From Verrucomicrobiota bacterium (GTDB taxonomy: Bacteria; Verrucomicrobiota; Verrucomicrobiia; Chthoniobacterales; UBA10450): a stretch of DNA of 36,399 nt. The stretch covers positions 1 to 36,399 of the forward strand of contig VBQC01000135.1 in the NCBI GenBank assembly GCA_005887825.1, in the 5' to 3' direction. A program made the translations under genes and the position numbers. The notes below the pieces were generated by a model, which was not told the DNA's origin, searched no databases, and saw only the letters and a list, made by a program, of their open reading frames with translations. Numbering within the stretch: position 1 is the stretch's first letter; each line of letters starts with the position of its first letter. This document shows, in pieces, positions 9,042 to 18,506 of this stretch.

Positions 9042-10067
9042 ATGCCAAAGAAAGCTTCTAAGAAAAAACAAGTCACTCCCGAACGTTTGATGGAACTTAG
9101 CTTCGCTTACGCACCGCCGCTGATCATCAGCGCGGGTGTGACCAACAAAGTTTTCGACTCGTTTGAAGACGGCGCGAAAACATCAGAGCAGGTTGCAAAA
9201 GAAACCGGGGCATCGGCGCACGCTCTGCGGATTTTAATGAATGCGCTTGTTGGTCTAGATCTTCTGAAGAAAAATAGGCAAGGGAAGTATTCGCTTACGC
9301 CGGAAAGCGCCGCCTTTCTTCTCAGCAACAAGCCGGGCACGCACGCAGGATTTTTTGGGACCATTGCGCCGCAGCTCATCTCACGATGGCTACAATTGTC
9401 CGACATCGTTCGCGAAGGTCGTCCGGCCGTCGCCGTGAACCAGGAGACCGAAGGCACGGAATTTTTCAGCCAGTTGGTAGAAAACATCATCCCGATGAGC
9501 TACCCGCCTGCGCAAAAGCTCGGCGATCACTTAAAACTATCGAAAGGGAGGAATGAAATTCGTGTTCTCGATCTGGCCGCTGGCTCCGGAATCTGGGGAA
9601 TCGCGCTCGCTGAAAGATCTCCGCGCGTGCGCGTGACCGCAGTCGATTGGGCAGGAATGATTCCGACGACCAAACGAATCACACAAAAGTTCGGCGTAGG
9701 CGATCGCTTTAATTATGTCGAGGGCGATATATTGGACGCGAATTTCGGCAGCGGCTACGACATCGCCACTCTCGGCCACATCTTGCACAGCGAAGGCGAA
9801 GAACGCAGCCGCAAGTTGCTTAAGAAAACTTTTCGCGCGCTCAAACCCGGCGGCGTGATCGCTATCGCCGAATGGCTCGTAAACGACGAGCGCACTGAAC
9901 CAGCGCATTCGCTCATGTTCGCCGTGCAAATGCTCGTGAATACCGAACGCGGCGACACTTTTAGTTTCAACGAGATCAAAAGTTGGCTTGCAGAGGCGGG
10001 TTTCAAAAAAGTTCGTAAACTGGAAGCACCGGGGCCTTCGCCGCTGATTCTCGCGACAAAGCCTTAG
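9042..10067 (+). CDS. SAM-dependent O-methyltransferase-like protein with N-terminal dimerisation domain
   Basis: MPKKASKKKQVTPERLMEL...; EIRVLDLAAGSGIWGIALAERSPRVRVTAVDW (motif I), LKPGGVIAIAEWLVNDERT. ORF extends upstream to 8916; start at 9042 preferred. Confidence 0.88.
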   Translation: MPKKASKKKQVTPERLMELSFAYAPPLIISAGVTNKVFDSFEDGAKTSEQVAKETGASAHALRILMNALVGLDLLKKNRQGKYSLTPESAAFLLSNKPGTHAGFFGTIAPQLISRWLQLSDIVREGRPAVAVNQETEGTEFFSQLVENIIPMSYPPAQKLGDHLKLSKGRNEIRVLDLAAGSGIWGIALAERSPRVRVTAVDWAGMIPTTKRITQKFGVGDRFNYVEGDILDANFGSGYDIATLGHILHSEGEERSRKLLKKTFRALKPGGVIAIAEWLVNDERTEPAHSLMFAVQMLVNTERGDTFSFNEIKSWLAEAGFKKVRKLEAPGPSPLILATKP

Positions 10068-10125
10068 ATGTCGATCTAACGGATTAGCCGTTCGCGTCGA
10101 ATCGCCTTCCCATGCGCCGACCGAG

Positions 10126-10620
10126 ATGCTTTCATTGCGGCAGATGAGAAAATCGAAAGCGAAACCGCGTAGAAAAATAAAGCCGGGCGCGGCCCCCAAA
10201 AATCTCGAGACGAATGTTCCTTACCGCAAACCTGCCCTTCGCAGCGAAGCGTTCGCCAGAGCGCTCATCAATGCAAAATCGTGCATTGATGATCGCGGAA
10301 GTCTGCAAGGGCTTTTCAATGAAGCAGCGCGAAAGGCAGCAGCCGTACCCAGAGAACCGTTTAAAGAGTGTTGGCCTTATCTTCAGACAATGCTGCGTTT
10401 AATTCGGGCGCACCATCGTGGCGAATACGACCAAGTTCCCGACGACGCGCTGTTATGGATTGTTGCTGCTCTCAACTACCTGGTCGATCCATTCGATTTT
10501 ATTCCGGACAAAACGCCGTTTCTTGGCTTTATCGATGACGCCACCGTCATCGAATTTGTTACAGACAAAACTCGCCAAACGCTGGATGATTTCATGACCT
10601 GGGAAACCGCAGCGCGATAG
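10126..10620 (+). CDS. YkvA/DUF1232 family protein
   Basis: DDALLWIVAALNYLVDPFDFIPDKTPFLGFIDDATVIEFV, the DUF1232 motif (Y..xPxDxIPD...GxxDDxxV). Confidence 0.85.
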   Translation: MLSLRQMRKSKAKPRRKIKPGAAPKNLETNVPYRKPALRSEAFARALINAKSCIDDRGSLQGLFNEAARKAAAVPREPFKECWPYLQTMLRLIRAHHRGEYDQVPDDALLWIVAALNYLVDPFDFIPDKTPFLGFIDDATVIEFVTDKTRQTLDDFMTWETAAR

Positions 10621-10631
10621 ACCCACCCGAC

Positions 10632-11975
10632 TCAAACCATCAGGAGAGCCGGGTTTTCCAGAAGGTGGCGGAGTTCTTTCAGATACTCGGCGCCGAGCGC
10701 GCCGTCGATGACGCGATGATCGCAACTCATGATGAGCGACATGCGGTGGCCGACGACGATTTGGTCACAATCGTCGATCACGGGGACTTTCGTGATTTTG
10801 CCGACGGCTAGAATGAAACCTTGCGGTGGATTAATGACAGCGGAGAAACTGTCGATGCCCATCCCGCCGAGATTTGAAACAGTAAACGTGCCGCCCTGAA
10901 ATTCCTCCGGCTTCATCCGTTTGTTGCGCGCGCGATGCGCCAAATCCTTGGCCAGTTCGCTAATTTCGCGCAACGATTTGTTTTGCGCCGCGCGTATAAC
11001 CGGGGTCAATAATCCGTCTTCGATCGCGACCGCAATGCCGAGGTCAACATCTGCATACTGCACGATCGCATCGCCATCGAACGAAGCATTCGCTCGCGGC
11101 ACTTTTACTGCGGCTTGCACTGCTGCTTTCAAGACGAAATCATTTACGGTAATCTTCGCAGCTTCGGCACCTTCCCCTGCAGATTTCAATTCCTCGCGCG
11201 CTTCCATGAGGGGCCCGGCGTCGATTTCGATGTTTAGGTAAAAATGCGGAATCGGGCCAAGACTTTCGACGAGCCGCTGCGCGATGATTTTGCGCATGCC
11301 GGAGAGTTGAATACGCGCGCTTTCGCCGGCCTTGATGGCTGGAGCGGAAGGCTGCCGCGCGCCGATTTTTGATTTTGCCGCGGCGCGCACGTCGGTTTCG
11401 GTGACGCGCCCTTCCGGACCGGTTCCCTTTACGCTGGCAAGATCGACACCGAGTTCGGCCCCGATTCGGCGCGCGACTGGCGACGCTTTTACGCGCGCTT
11501 CTTGGGGTTGTGGTGGCGGCCGTGTCGGCTGCGTTGGTGCAGGCGACACGCCTGCCTCCACAGCTTTCTCTTTCTTTTCCTTCTTCGGCTCACCTTTCTT
11601 CTCGGGCTTCTTTTTTTCCTCTTCCTTTTTGGGCTCTTTTTCTTTCGCCTTAACCTCGTCGGGCTTCTCTTCCTCCTTCTCCTCTTCGACTTCCGGCTTT
11701 TCCTCTTTCCCTTTTTCTTCTTCCTTGGGCGCTTCCTCGCCCTCTCCACCGATGAATGCGATTTTGTCGCCGACGTTTACCTTGCCGCCTTCTTCGACAT
11801 AAATCTCGGCAAGCGTTCCATCTTCGGGCGACTCCCATTCCATCGTCGCCTTGTCGGTCTCGATCTCGGCCAGCACTTCGCCGGCCGAAACGTTGTCGCC
11901 CTTCTTCTTTTTCCACGCGACGAGGGTGCCCTCGGTCATGGTGTCGCTGAGTTTGGGCATTTGAATCTCAGGCAT
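10632..11975 (-). CDS. pdhC: Pyruvate dehydrogenase complex E2 (dihydrolipoamide acetyltransferase)
   Basis: Lipoyl domain with ETDKATMEWESPEDG, Lys/Glu-rich linker, peripheral subunit-binding domain (ASPVARRIGAELGVDLASVKGTGPEGRVTETDV), catalytic domain ending DHRVIDGALGAEYL. Confidence 0.95.
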   Translation of the reverse strand: MPEIQMPKLSDTMTEGTLVAWKKKKGDNVSAGEVLAEIETDKATMEWESPEDGTLAEIYVEEGGKVNVGDKIAFIGGEGEEAPKEEEKGKEEKPEVEEEKEEEKPDEVKAKEKEPKKEEEKKKPEKKGEPKKEKKEKAVEAGVSPAPTQPTRPPPQPQEARVKASPVARRIGAELGVDLASVKGTGPEGRVTETDVRAAAKSKIGARQPSAPAIKAGESARIQLSGMRKIIAQRLVESLGPIPHFYLNIEIDAGPLMEAREELKSAGEGAEAAKITVNDFVLKAAVQAAVKVPRANASFDGDAIVQYADVDLGIAVAIEDGLLTPVIRAAQNKSLREISELAKDLAHRARNKRMKPEEFQGGTFTVSNLGGMGIDSFSAVINPPQGFILAVGKITKVPVIDDCDQIVVGHRMSLIMSCDHRVIDGALGAEYLKELRHLLENPALLMV

Positions 11976-12058
11976 GGCGGGAAAGAAAGTGAATATTGAT
12001 CAGTGAATGGTGAAGAGAGCGGCTCCTGAAATTTGAAGTCTGAAATTAGAAGCCTGTT

Positions 12059-13042
12059 TCATGCGTAACAAACCCTTTTCACCGCAGCGATGACTTTGTC
12101 TGCGTTTGGCAAAACCGCTTTCTCGAGGCGCTCGTTATATGGCATCGGCACATCTTCTTGTGATACGCGGATGATGGGGGCGTCGAGTTCGTCAAAAATG
12201 TTTTTTTGAATCCGGTAGCAAACTTCCGCGCCCACGCCACAAAACGGACGGTCTTGTTCGACAATCACGACGCGATGCGTTTTCGCCACGGAATCGAAAA
12301 TCGCTTTCTCATCCAGCGGCTTGATTGAGCGAAGATCGACAATCTCGGCCGAGATGTCTTCCTCTTCGAGTTGGGCCGCGACCTTCAGCGCGAGCGGCAC
12401 CGTTTGCGCGTAACATATAACCGAAACGTCGTTGCCTTCGCGCTTCACTTCCGCTTTGCCAAGAGGAATGAGCAGCTCTTCGTCCGGCGGTTCGACCATT
12501 CCCTTCGAGCTGTAGAGCAGTTCTGCTTCCAAGACGAGCACCGGATTATTGTCGCGCACGGCTGTTTTCAGCAACCCTTTCGCGTCGCGCGGCGTGGCCG
12601 GTGTGCAAATTTTCAATCCGGGCGCGTTTGCATAAAGCGGTTCCGTCGCGTGCGAATGGGTCGCGCCGAGCTGATGCGCAGGTCCGTTGGGGCCACGGAA
12701 TGTGATCGGGATATTGAATTGGCCACCCGACATCGTAAACATGTTTGGCGCGTTGTTTACCACCTGGTCGAAGGCAACAAGCGAAAAGCTGAACGTCATG
12801 AATTCGATGATTGGGCGCAACCCAACCATTGCCGCCCCCACTCCCAGGCCCGCAAATCCGTTCTCGCTGATTGGAGTGTCGACGATCCGCCGTGGCCCAA
12901 AGCGCTGAAGCAAACCGTGGCTTACCTTGTAAGCGCCCTGGTATTCGGCAACCTCTTCGCCCATCAGAAAAACATTCGGATCCCGCTCGAGTTCTTCGGC
13001 GAGCGCTTCGTTGAGTGCCTGACGATAAGTAATTTCCCTCAT
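12059..13042 (-). CDS. pdhB: Pyruvate dehydrogenase E1 component, beta subunit
   Basis: MREITYRQALNEALAEELERDPNVFLMGEEVAEYQGAYKVSHGLLQRFGPRRIVDTPISENGFAGLGVGAAMVGLRPIIEFMTF. Confidence 0.96.
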   Translation of the reverse strand: MREITYRQALNEALAEELERDPNVFLMGEEVAEYQGAYKVSHGLLQRFGPRRIVDTPISENGFAGLGVGAAMVGLRPIIEFMTFSFSLVAFDQVVNNAPNMFTMSGGQFNIPITFRGPNGPAHQLGATHSHATEPLYANAPGLKICTPATPRDAKGLLKTAVRDNNPVLVLEAELLYSSKGMVEPPDEELLIPLGKAEVKREGNDVSVICYAQTVPLALKVAAQLEEEDISAEIVDLRSIKPLDEKAIFDSVAKTHRVVIVEQDRPFCGVGAEVCYRIQKNIFDELDAPIIRVSQEDVPMPYNERLEKAVLPNADKVIAAVKRVCYA

Positions 13043-14082
13043 CCTGCAGTAGCTCCCGACTCTTTTGGCGCAGATTCTTCCCGTTTCGACGTGTCAGGCA
13101 CGCCTGCCTCTGCTGCTCCGTTGGCGTAAGTATAATCGTATAGTTTGTCGAGTGGTGGCTCCGGGCTTTTCTCGGCAAACTTCACGGCAGCAAGCACTGT
13201 TTCCTTCGCGCGCTTGTCGAGCAGGTCGAACTGTTCGTTCGTCAATCTTCCCTCGCGCGTGAGCTGTGCACGCAAACGCGTGATTGGATCATCGAGACGA
13301 TATTTCTCCAGTTCCTGCTTGGTCCGGTAGCTCGCGGGATCCGACATCGAGTGTCCGCGATAGCGATAAGTGCGCACTTCCAGGAAAGCTGGATGCGACT
13401 CTTTCCGAATGGAATCCACAATCTCAGCGATCTTGTCGCGCACCTCGCGAAAGTTCATTCCATCGACAATTTCTCCGGGAATATCGTAACCCTCCGCCCG
13501 ATCGACAATCTGCTTGAGCGACGTCGATCTCTTCACCGAAGTACCCATGGCGAACAGGTTATTTTCGCAAATAAAAACGATCGGCAATTTATACAGAGCG
13601 GCAAGATTCAATGCTTCGTGGAAGGATCCTTGATTGATTGCGCCGTCACCGAAAAAGCAGAGCGTGACACGATCTTCGCCCCGGTACTTGATGGCAAAAG
13701 CCATTCCAACCGCCAGTGGAACGTGAGCGCCGACAATGGCGTGACCACCGTACATGTGATGTTGCCGGTCAAAGAAATGCATCGAGCCACCCAGGCCGCG
13801 GGAGCAGCCAGTTTCTTTTCCAAAAAGCTCCGCCATGCATGCGTTCGCGCTCGTGCCGCGAGCAAGCGCGTGAGCGTGATCGCGGTAAGCGGTAATGATG
13901 TAATCATCGTCACGCACGGCCGCAACGGCACCGGTCACGACCGCTTCCTGGCCGATGTAAAGGTGACAAAAACCGCCGATCTTCTGCGCTTGATACTGCT
14001 GACTGGCGCGTTCCTCGAAACGCCGGATCAACAGCATCAGCGAGAGCATCTCGACTTCGTCGCGCTGCTCCAGCGGCTGCAT
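13039..14082 (-). CDS. pdhA: Pyruvate dehydrogenase E1 component, alpha subunit
   Basis: MQPLEQRDEVEMLSLMLLIRRFEERASQQYQAQKIGGFCHLYIGQEAV...GDGAINQGSFHEALNLAALYKLPIVFICENN (TPP motif). Start at 14082 avoids overlap with the upstream membrane ORF. Confidence 0.95.
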   Translation of the reverse strand: MQPLEQRDEVEMLSLMLLIRRFEERASQQYQAQKIGGFCHLYIGQEAVVTGAVAAVRDDDYIITAYRDHAHALARGTSANACMAELFGKETGCSRGLGGSMHFFDRQHHMYGGHAIVGAHVPLAVGMAFAIKYRGEDRVTLCFFGDGAINQGSFHEALNLAALYKLPIVFICENNLFAMGTSVKRSTSLKQIVDRAEGYDIPGEIVDGMNFREVRDKIAEIVDSIRKESHPAFLEVRTYRYRGHSMSDPASYRTKQELEKYRLDDPITRLRAQLTREGRLTNEQFDLLDKRAKETVLAAVKFAEKSPEPPLDKLYDYTYANGAAEAGVPDTSKREESAPKESGATAG

Positions 14083-14087
14083 GGCGG

Positions 14088-14669
14088 TCAAGCCGTGCGC
14101 GGAACCGCGGCGCGCGAGCCCTCCGCGCTTCGGCCAAGGTTCGTCGAAAGAACAAACAGCAGAGTGAAGAGAAGATCGCTGATGAGTGAATTGCGGAAAA
14201 ACATCCAGCTGGGCGTCGCGCTGTACTGAGGCAATCCCACCGTAAGCGCCTGAATCAGTCCTCCCAAATTTTTCGCGTAACCTGGGTCGCTCAACCAGGA
14301 GAACGCGTTCGTGATCGCGTAAAAAATTGTTGATCCAACGATGGAAGCCGGCAAAAGCGTCTTCAGCGATGCCCGGTTCTGCAAGAGAAGTCCGACACAT
14401 CCGATCAACGCGAGCGCGAAATAACGAATGAAGATTTGCGGGTCGAGCAACGGGGCTCCGTAACGAAAATTAATTACCGCGTCGGAAATAAAAAGCGTAA
14501 CGAGCGGCACCGAGAATTTGTATTTCTTTGGAAAGTACGCTGCGCTACAGAGCGCAATTGCCGCGAGCGGCGCGAAGTTGGAAAGCCAGCTGGCGCCGGA
14601 ATGAATCAAGAGCCCCGTCGTCACGCGATAAAAGACGGCCGAAAAAACGAGGAGAAGAGCGGGAATCAT
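14088..14669 (-). CDS. Integral membrane protein (DUF6580-like)
   Basis: 193 aa, several TM segments: MIPALLLVFSAVFYRVTTGLL...NFAPLAAIALCSAAYFPKKYKFSVPLVTLFISDAVI.... Confidence 0.75.
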   Translation of the reverse strand: MIPALLLVFSAVFYRVTTGLLIHSGASWLSNFAPLAAIALCSAAYFPKKYKFSVPLVTLFISDAVINFRYGAPLLDPQIFIRYFALALIGCVGLLLQNRASLKTLLPASIVGSTIFYAITNAFSWLSDPGYAKNLGGLIQALTVGLPQYSATPSWMFFRNSLISDLLFTLLFVLSTNLGRSAEGSRAAVPRTA

Positions 14670-14714
14670 TCGGAAGAATCTATCCGTCCCGTGCGATATG
14701 CAAAGGGCATTTAC

Positions 14715-14795
14715 TGTAGCCGCGTCTCTGTGAGACGCGCGGCGCGCGCGTTACAAACACATCAGCGGCGCGCTTCCCAAAGGGAAGCCGCTACA
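14715..14795. repeat. REPIN-like inverted repeat, family A, copy 3 (best preserved)
   Basis: TGTAGCCGCGTCTCTGTGAGACGCGCGGCGCGCGCGTTACAAACACATCAGCGGCGCGCTTCCCAAAGGGAAGCCGCTACA; two imperfect hairpins with inverted TGTAGC/GCTACA ends. Confidence 0.85.
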
Positions 14796-14800
14796 GCGGA

Positions 14801-15049
14801 TTATTTGGCACCCGCGAGCGCTTTGTTAAGCCGCGTCTTGCGACGCTTCGCGGTGTTTCGATGAATGATCCCGCGCTTGGCGGCTTTGTCGATTGCTGAG
14901 ATCACCGCGCGGATTTGATCCGACCCGGGGCTCGCCGAGGAGCGAATCTGCTTCTGGATGCTGCGCAGACGTGTCACCACGCTGCGATTATGAAGCGATC
15001 GCTTCACTGTCTGGCGGGTGCGCTTGGCAGCTGATTTCGTGTTGGCCAT
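14801..15049 (-). CDS. rpsT: 30S ribosomal protein S20
   Basis: MANTKSAAKRTRQTVKRSLHNRSVVTRLRS...ISAIDKAAKRGIIHRNTAKRRKTRLNKAL. Confidence 0.97.
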   Translation of the reverse strand: MANTKSAAKRTRQTVKRSLHNRSVVTRLRSIQKQIRSSASPGSDQIRAVISAIDKAAKRGIIHRNTAKRRKTRLNKALAGAK

Positions 15050-15147
15050 TACTTAGTCGAAAAATTTGTGAACGTGGACGCTCGCGGGCGCAGTCGCGGT
15101 TGTCAAGAGTCACTCGCACGGCGGGCAACTGCGGCGGCCGATAACTC

Positions 15148-15951
15148 TTAAGTGCGCGGATTGTTTTGGACGATTGCCGCGTCCTTGTTCAGCACCGGCG
15201 TCGTTTTGCGAGTCTGGCCTTTTTTTCGCTCTGCAGCGAGCGCTCCCGCCATTCGCATTTGCTCGGTCGTCAGTGAACCCGAAGCCGATGTGGGAGCAAG
15301 TTGCTGCTCCTCCTTTGCTTTTTCGGCTTGTACCATCAGCGTATTACTCGATTGTACCGGCGGCGCCTTTGGCGCTTTGGGCAAACGGTCGGAAATAATT
15401 TGTACAAGCGCTCCGAGCGGAACTTGATTGTATAGAGCGGCGATGTCGCCCGATTTCATCCTGATGCAGCCGTAACTGGCCGGCCGGCCGATTGTCTTCT
15501 CTTCCGGCGTGCCATGAATGTAAATACAGCGATAAAAGGCGCGCGCGTTTTGAGCTTCCAGCCCGCGCAACCAGATGATCCGCGTGATCACCGGATCGCG
15601 ACCTGGTGCATTTGGCGCAAGAATTTCCCCCGTAAACCGCCGATTATGGAACACCGCGCCGGTCGGTGCGTTGTCGCCGATTTTTTGTGCAACCATGAGA
15701 TAACCAAGAGGAGTTGTCATTCGCCCCAGAAAATCACCCAATCCGAACTTTGATGTGGAAACCGGGTACGTGGCCACCTTGGCGCCGTTCTCGAGAAGCA
15801 TCAGCTTCTGGTCGCGAACGCTTATTATCAGACGATGTGCAACGTCGAGTTGCGTGGCGAAGAGCGTGGGAGCAATCGAGATTAGACTGAAAATTAGCGC
15901 CAGTGGCCGAAACATGCGCAACTTCTTAACCGATAATTCGAGTTTTGTCAC
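15148..15951 (-). CDS. L,D-transpeptidase (YkuD domain)
   Basis: HRLIISVRDQKLMLLENGAKVATYPVSTS...IYIHGTPEEKTIGRPASYGCIRMKSGDIAALY (HG...SxGCIRM catalytic motif); N-terminal hydrophobic signal. Confidence 0.92.
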   Translation of the reverse strand: MTKLELSVKKLRMFRPLALIFSLISIAPTLFATQLDVAHRLIISVRDQKLMLLENGAKVATYPVSTSKFGLGDFLGRMTTPLGYLMVAQKIGDNAPTGAVFHNRRFTGEILAPNAPGRDPVITRIIWLRGLEAQNARAFYRCIYIHGTPEEKTIGRPASYGCIRMKSGDIAALYNQVPLGALVQIISDRLPKAPKAPPVQSSNTLMVQAEKAKEEQQLAPTSASGSLTTEQMRMAGALAAERKKGQTRKTTPVLNKDAAIVQNNPRT

Positions 15952-17468
15952 GCGGGAATTGCGGTGACGGCACGTGAGCCGCCAAAGCTGGTTTTAAGCC
16001 ATCGATTCGCGAATGAAGAGAGACAGACATAAAGGAAGCCGCCTTGGAACATGAGGAGGAAGGGCACTGAGAGAAACTGCCCGTGCGCAATCGCGAACCA
16101 AAGGAAATAAGTGAAATAAAGCGCAAAACCTAGTTCCGCCAGTGGAAGGACCGATTTCAGCGGCCGATATTTGCAGCTTCGCCAGGGCTGCGATTTGCGC
16201 TCGATCCCATACTTGGGCGTGCGTGTGAAATCCGATTTGTGATTAAAGAGCGCTTCCAGCACGGCGCGCGCGTTGTTGAGCGAAAGACCGATGCCGAGCG
16301 CCAGCAAGCATGGCAGAAAAAGCATCTCCTTCATCCACGTTCGCGGATGCAGTTCCCGCTGCGCCAAAACATAAAAAATCGCTACCGAGACTGACGCCGC
16401 AAAAAAAATCGGGACGTCGACTAGCAGCGTCCGCAGCCAACCGCCCCCAGGCGCCCCGGAGGAGGGATGCAGCAGGACGCATAAAATAGCAAGGAGCAAG
16501 TAAGCAAAGTTCGACATCAAATGCCCCGTGGCCTCGACCTTGATGGGAAATGGAAGTCGGCTGCGCCAGATTGTGGGCAACAATTTTTTGCAAGTCTGGA
16601 TGGATCCTTTTGTCCAGCGATGCTGCTGAGATTTAAACCCGTTCATGTCCACTGGGAGCTCAGCGGGCGTTACAACATCAGCCAAGTAAATGAATTTCCA
16701 GCCCACGAGCTGGGCGCGATAGCTCAGATCGAGATCCTCAGTAAGCGTGTCATGCTGCCAGCCACCAGCTTCCCCGATGCAGGAACGTCGCCAGAGACCG
16801 GCGGTTCCGTTGAAATTGAAAAATCGGCCGCTCCGGCTGCGCGCAGTTTGCTCGAGCAAAAGATGTCCATCCAAAAAAATCGCCTGCATGCGGGTGAGCA
16901 GCGAATAACCGCGATTCAAATGGCCCCACCTGGTCTGGATCATTCCTATTTTCGGATCGGTGAAGAAATGGATGGTGCGTTTTAGTAAATCCGGTTGCGG
17001 GACAAAATCGGCGTCGAGGATACAGACAAACTCGCCGTCTGCGGCCTCCAGTCCCACGGCCAGCGCGCCGGCCTTGAAACCAGTGCGATCGACCCGATGA
17101 ATGCGCTGAACGTTAAAGCCGCGCTGCCGCAGTTCTTCCGCGCACGAGGCCGTGATCTCGCGGGTTTCGTCGGTCGAATCGTCCAGCACTTGGATTTGGA
17201 GAAGCTCTCGCGGGTAGTCCAGTTCGCTCACCGAACGAAGCAAACGCTCGGCCACGTAGACCTCGTTAAAGATAGGCAACTGTACCGTCACCTTGGGCAG
17301 CTGTTCAAAATAACGGGCGGGGACCGGTGCGCGCTTCCTGTTTTTGAGATACAGATAGATGATGAAGTAGCGATGGATACCGTACGCCGAAAGACCGCCG
17401 AGCACACTCAGATAACAGACGGTCCAGATAATGTGTCCGAGGCTTCCTTGCATGGGAGTTTCTGCCAC
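15948..17468 (-). CDS. Processive family 2 glycosyltransferase (cellulose-synthase-like)
   Basis: PKVTVQLPIFNEVYVAERLLRSV...VLDDSTDETRE...CILDADFVPQPDLL...TEDLDLSYRAQLVGWKF...QQHRWTKGS (Q..RW motif), C-terminal TM helices. Overlaps the L,D-transpeptidase ORF by 4 nt. Confidence 0.92.
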   Translation of the reverse strand: MAETPMQGSLGHIIWTVCYLSVLGGLSAYGIHRYFIIYLYLKNRKRAPVPARYFEQLPKVTVQLPIFNEVYVAERLLRSVSELDYPRELLQIQVLDDSTDETREITASCAEELRQRGFNVQRIHRVDRTGFKAGALAVGLEAADGEFVCILDADFVPQPDLLKRTIHFFTDPKIGMIQTRWGHLNRGYSLLTRMQAIFLDGHLLLEQTARSRSGRFFNFNGTAGLWRRSCIGEAGGWQHDTLTEDLDLSYRAQLVGWKFIYLADVVTPAELPVDMNGFKSQQHRWTKGSIQTCKKLLPTIWRSRLPFPIKVEATGHLMSNFAYLLLAILCVLLHPSSGAPGGGWLRTLLVDVPIFFAASVSVAIFYVLAQRELHPRTWMKEMLFLPCLLALGIGLSLNNARAVLEALFNHKSDFTRTPKYGIERKSQPWRSCKYRPLKSVLPLAELGFALYFTYFLWFAIAHGQFLSVPFLLMFQGGFLYVCLSSFANRWLKTSFGGSRAVTAIPA

Positions 17469-17606
17469 TGCCGATGGTTACGGCAGCAAGGGCGACATGA
17501 TGCCGTTTCCAGCACGTGCGTCAATTCAAAAAAAATCGCACATGCGCGTCTGAAAATAGCGGGTGTGGGGCGAGAACAGCATACGAACATAGCGCAGAGA
17601 GCGAGA

Positions 17607-18413
17607 ATGTTGTGTTCATTATCGATCTTCGTAATTGCGGGCGCGACCGGCCTTGCAACACCTCTGCGGGCGCAAGAGGAACCAATCACCGAACAGGGAT
17701 ACGAGCGTGAGGAACTGGGCGTGAATCCTTACACCGCGCCATCGATCGCGCGCATATTTCAACAACTCGACGAGCTCAGGCCGCTGCCTTTCGAACAACT
17801 GCACCGAGAGCTTCCAAGAGCGAGTCCTGGGAGCCGCGAGCAAAAAGCTTTGCTCTTTGGAGGATTGGTGGCCGACGGATTCTTAATTGTGGAAGCCGAG
17901 AGGAAAAGCGCGGTCGATAATCTGGGACGCGTTTTAATGAGAGAAGCTCGTGGCCTCGGCGTGGCCGATCGGGTAACGCGCCACAACGCAAGTCTCACGG
18001 ACTTGGCGCGCCGGGGCGATTGGCTGGCGGTACGCAAAGAGCTTATTGCGATCCAGGCAGACGTTGAGCAGGCAATGGTTGAGTTGCGCGATCAAAAAAT
18101 GGCGCATTTGATCAGTCTCGGTGGCTGGTTGCGAGGCTTGGAGATTAGCGCAAGGGCAATCGAACTGAATTTTTCGCCGCAACGAGCAGCCGTCCTCGCG
18201 AAAAAGGACTTGGTCGACTACTTCGCCGCAGAATTGAAAACATTGCCGCCAACGCTGGCGCATACACCGCTCTTTGAGAAACTTCGTTCAGGCGTAAACG
18301 CCGTTCACCTTTCCTTGAGCAAAGCAACCGGAGAGGGATTGAAATTGGCTGACGTAAAAGCGATTCACGCTCAAGCGCGCGGATTAAACCTCGCAATTCG
18401 TCAGAGCGATTGA
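17607..18413 (+). CDS. Secreted protein of unknown function
   Basis: MLCSLSIFVIAGATGLATPLRAQEEP... signal-peptide-like N-terminus, helical remainder. Longer in-frame ORF from 16995 overlaps the opposite-strand GT2 and is not favoured. Confidence 0.65.
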   Translation: MLCSLSIFVIAGATGLATPLRAQEEPITEQGYEREELGVNPYTAPSIARIFQQLDELRPLPFEQLHRELPRASPGSREQKALLFGGLVADGFLIVEAERKSAVDNLGRVLMREARGLGVADRVTRHNASLTDLARRGDWLAVRKELIAIQADVEQAMVELRDQKMAHLISLGGWLRGLEISARAIELNFSPQRAAVLAKKDLVDYFAAELKTLPPTLAHTPLFEKLRSGVNAVHLSLSKATGEGLKLADVKAIHAQARGLNLAIRQSD

Positions 18414-18506
18414 GCCCTCGAAAGCTTTCGGGGCTGCCGACATTCGCCTTGCCTGAGGCGGCGAGCCGGTTAACGGTGATAAGCCGATCTTCGCAACCTG
18501 GAGGGC

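Noticed and set aside
11489-11999. Several overlapping ORFs (11489-11749 -, 11502-11999 +, 11332-11802 +) with low-complexity KR-, FL- or S-rich sequence
   Set aside because: Alternate-frame readings of the charged linker in the E2 gene; no independent coding evidence.
12371-14229. Plus-strand ORFs 12371-13129 and 13351-14229 over pdhB/pdhA
   Set aside because: Antisense shadows of confidently identified PDH subunits.
14083-14400. N-terminal extension of pdhA in the ORF track
   Set aside because: Overlaps the membrane protein gene 14088-14669 in another frame; MQPLEQRDEVEML at 14082 is a typical E1-alpha start.
16995-17606. Upstream in-frame extension of the secreted-protein ORF (472 aa version)
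   Set aside because: The extension overlaps the well-supported GT2 gene antisense and lacks protein-like features; the signal-peptide start at 17607 is preferred.
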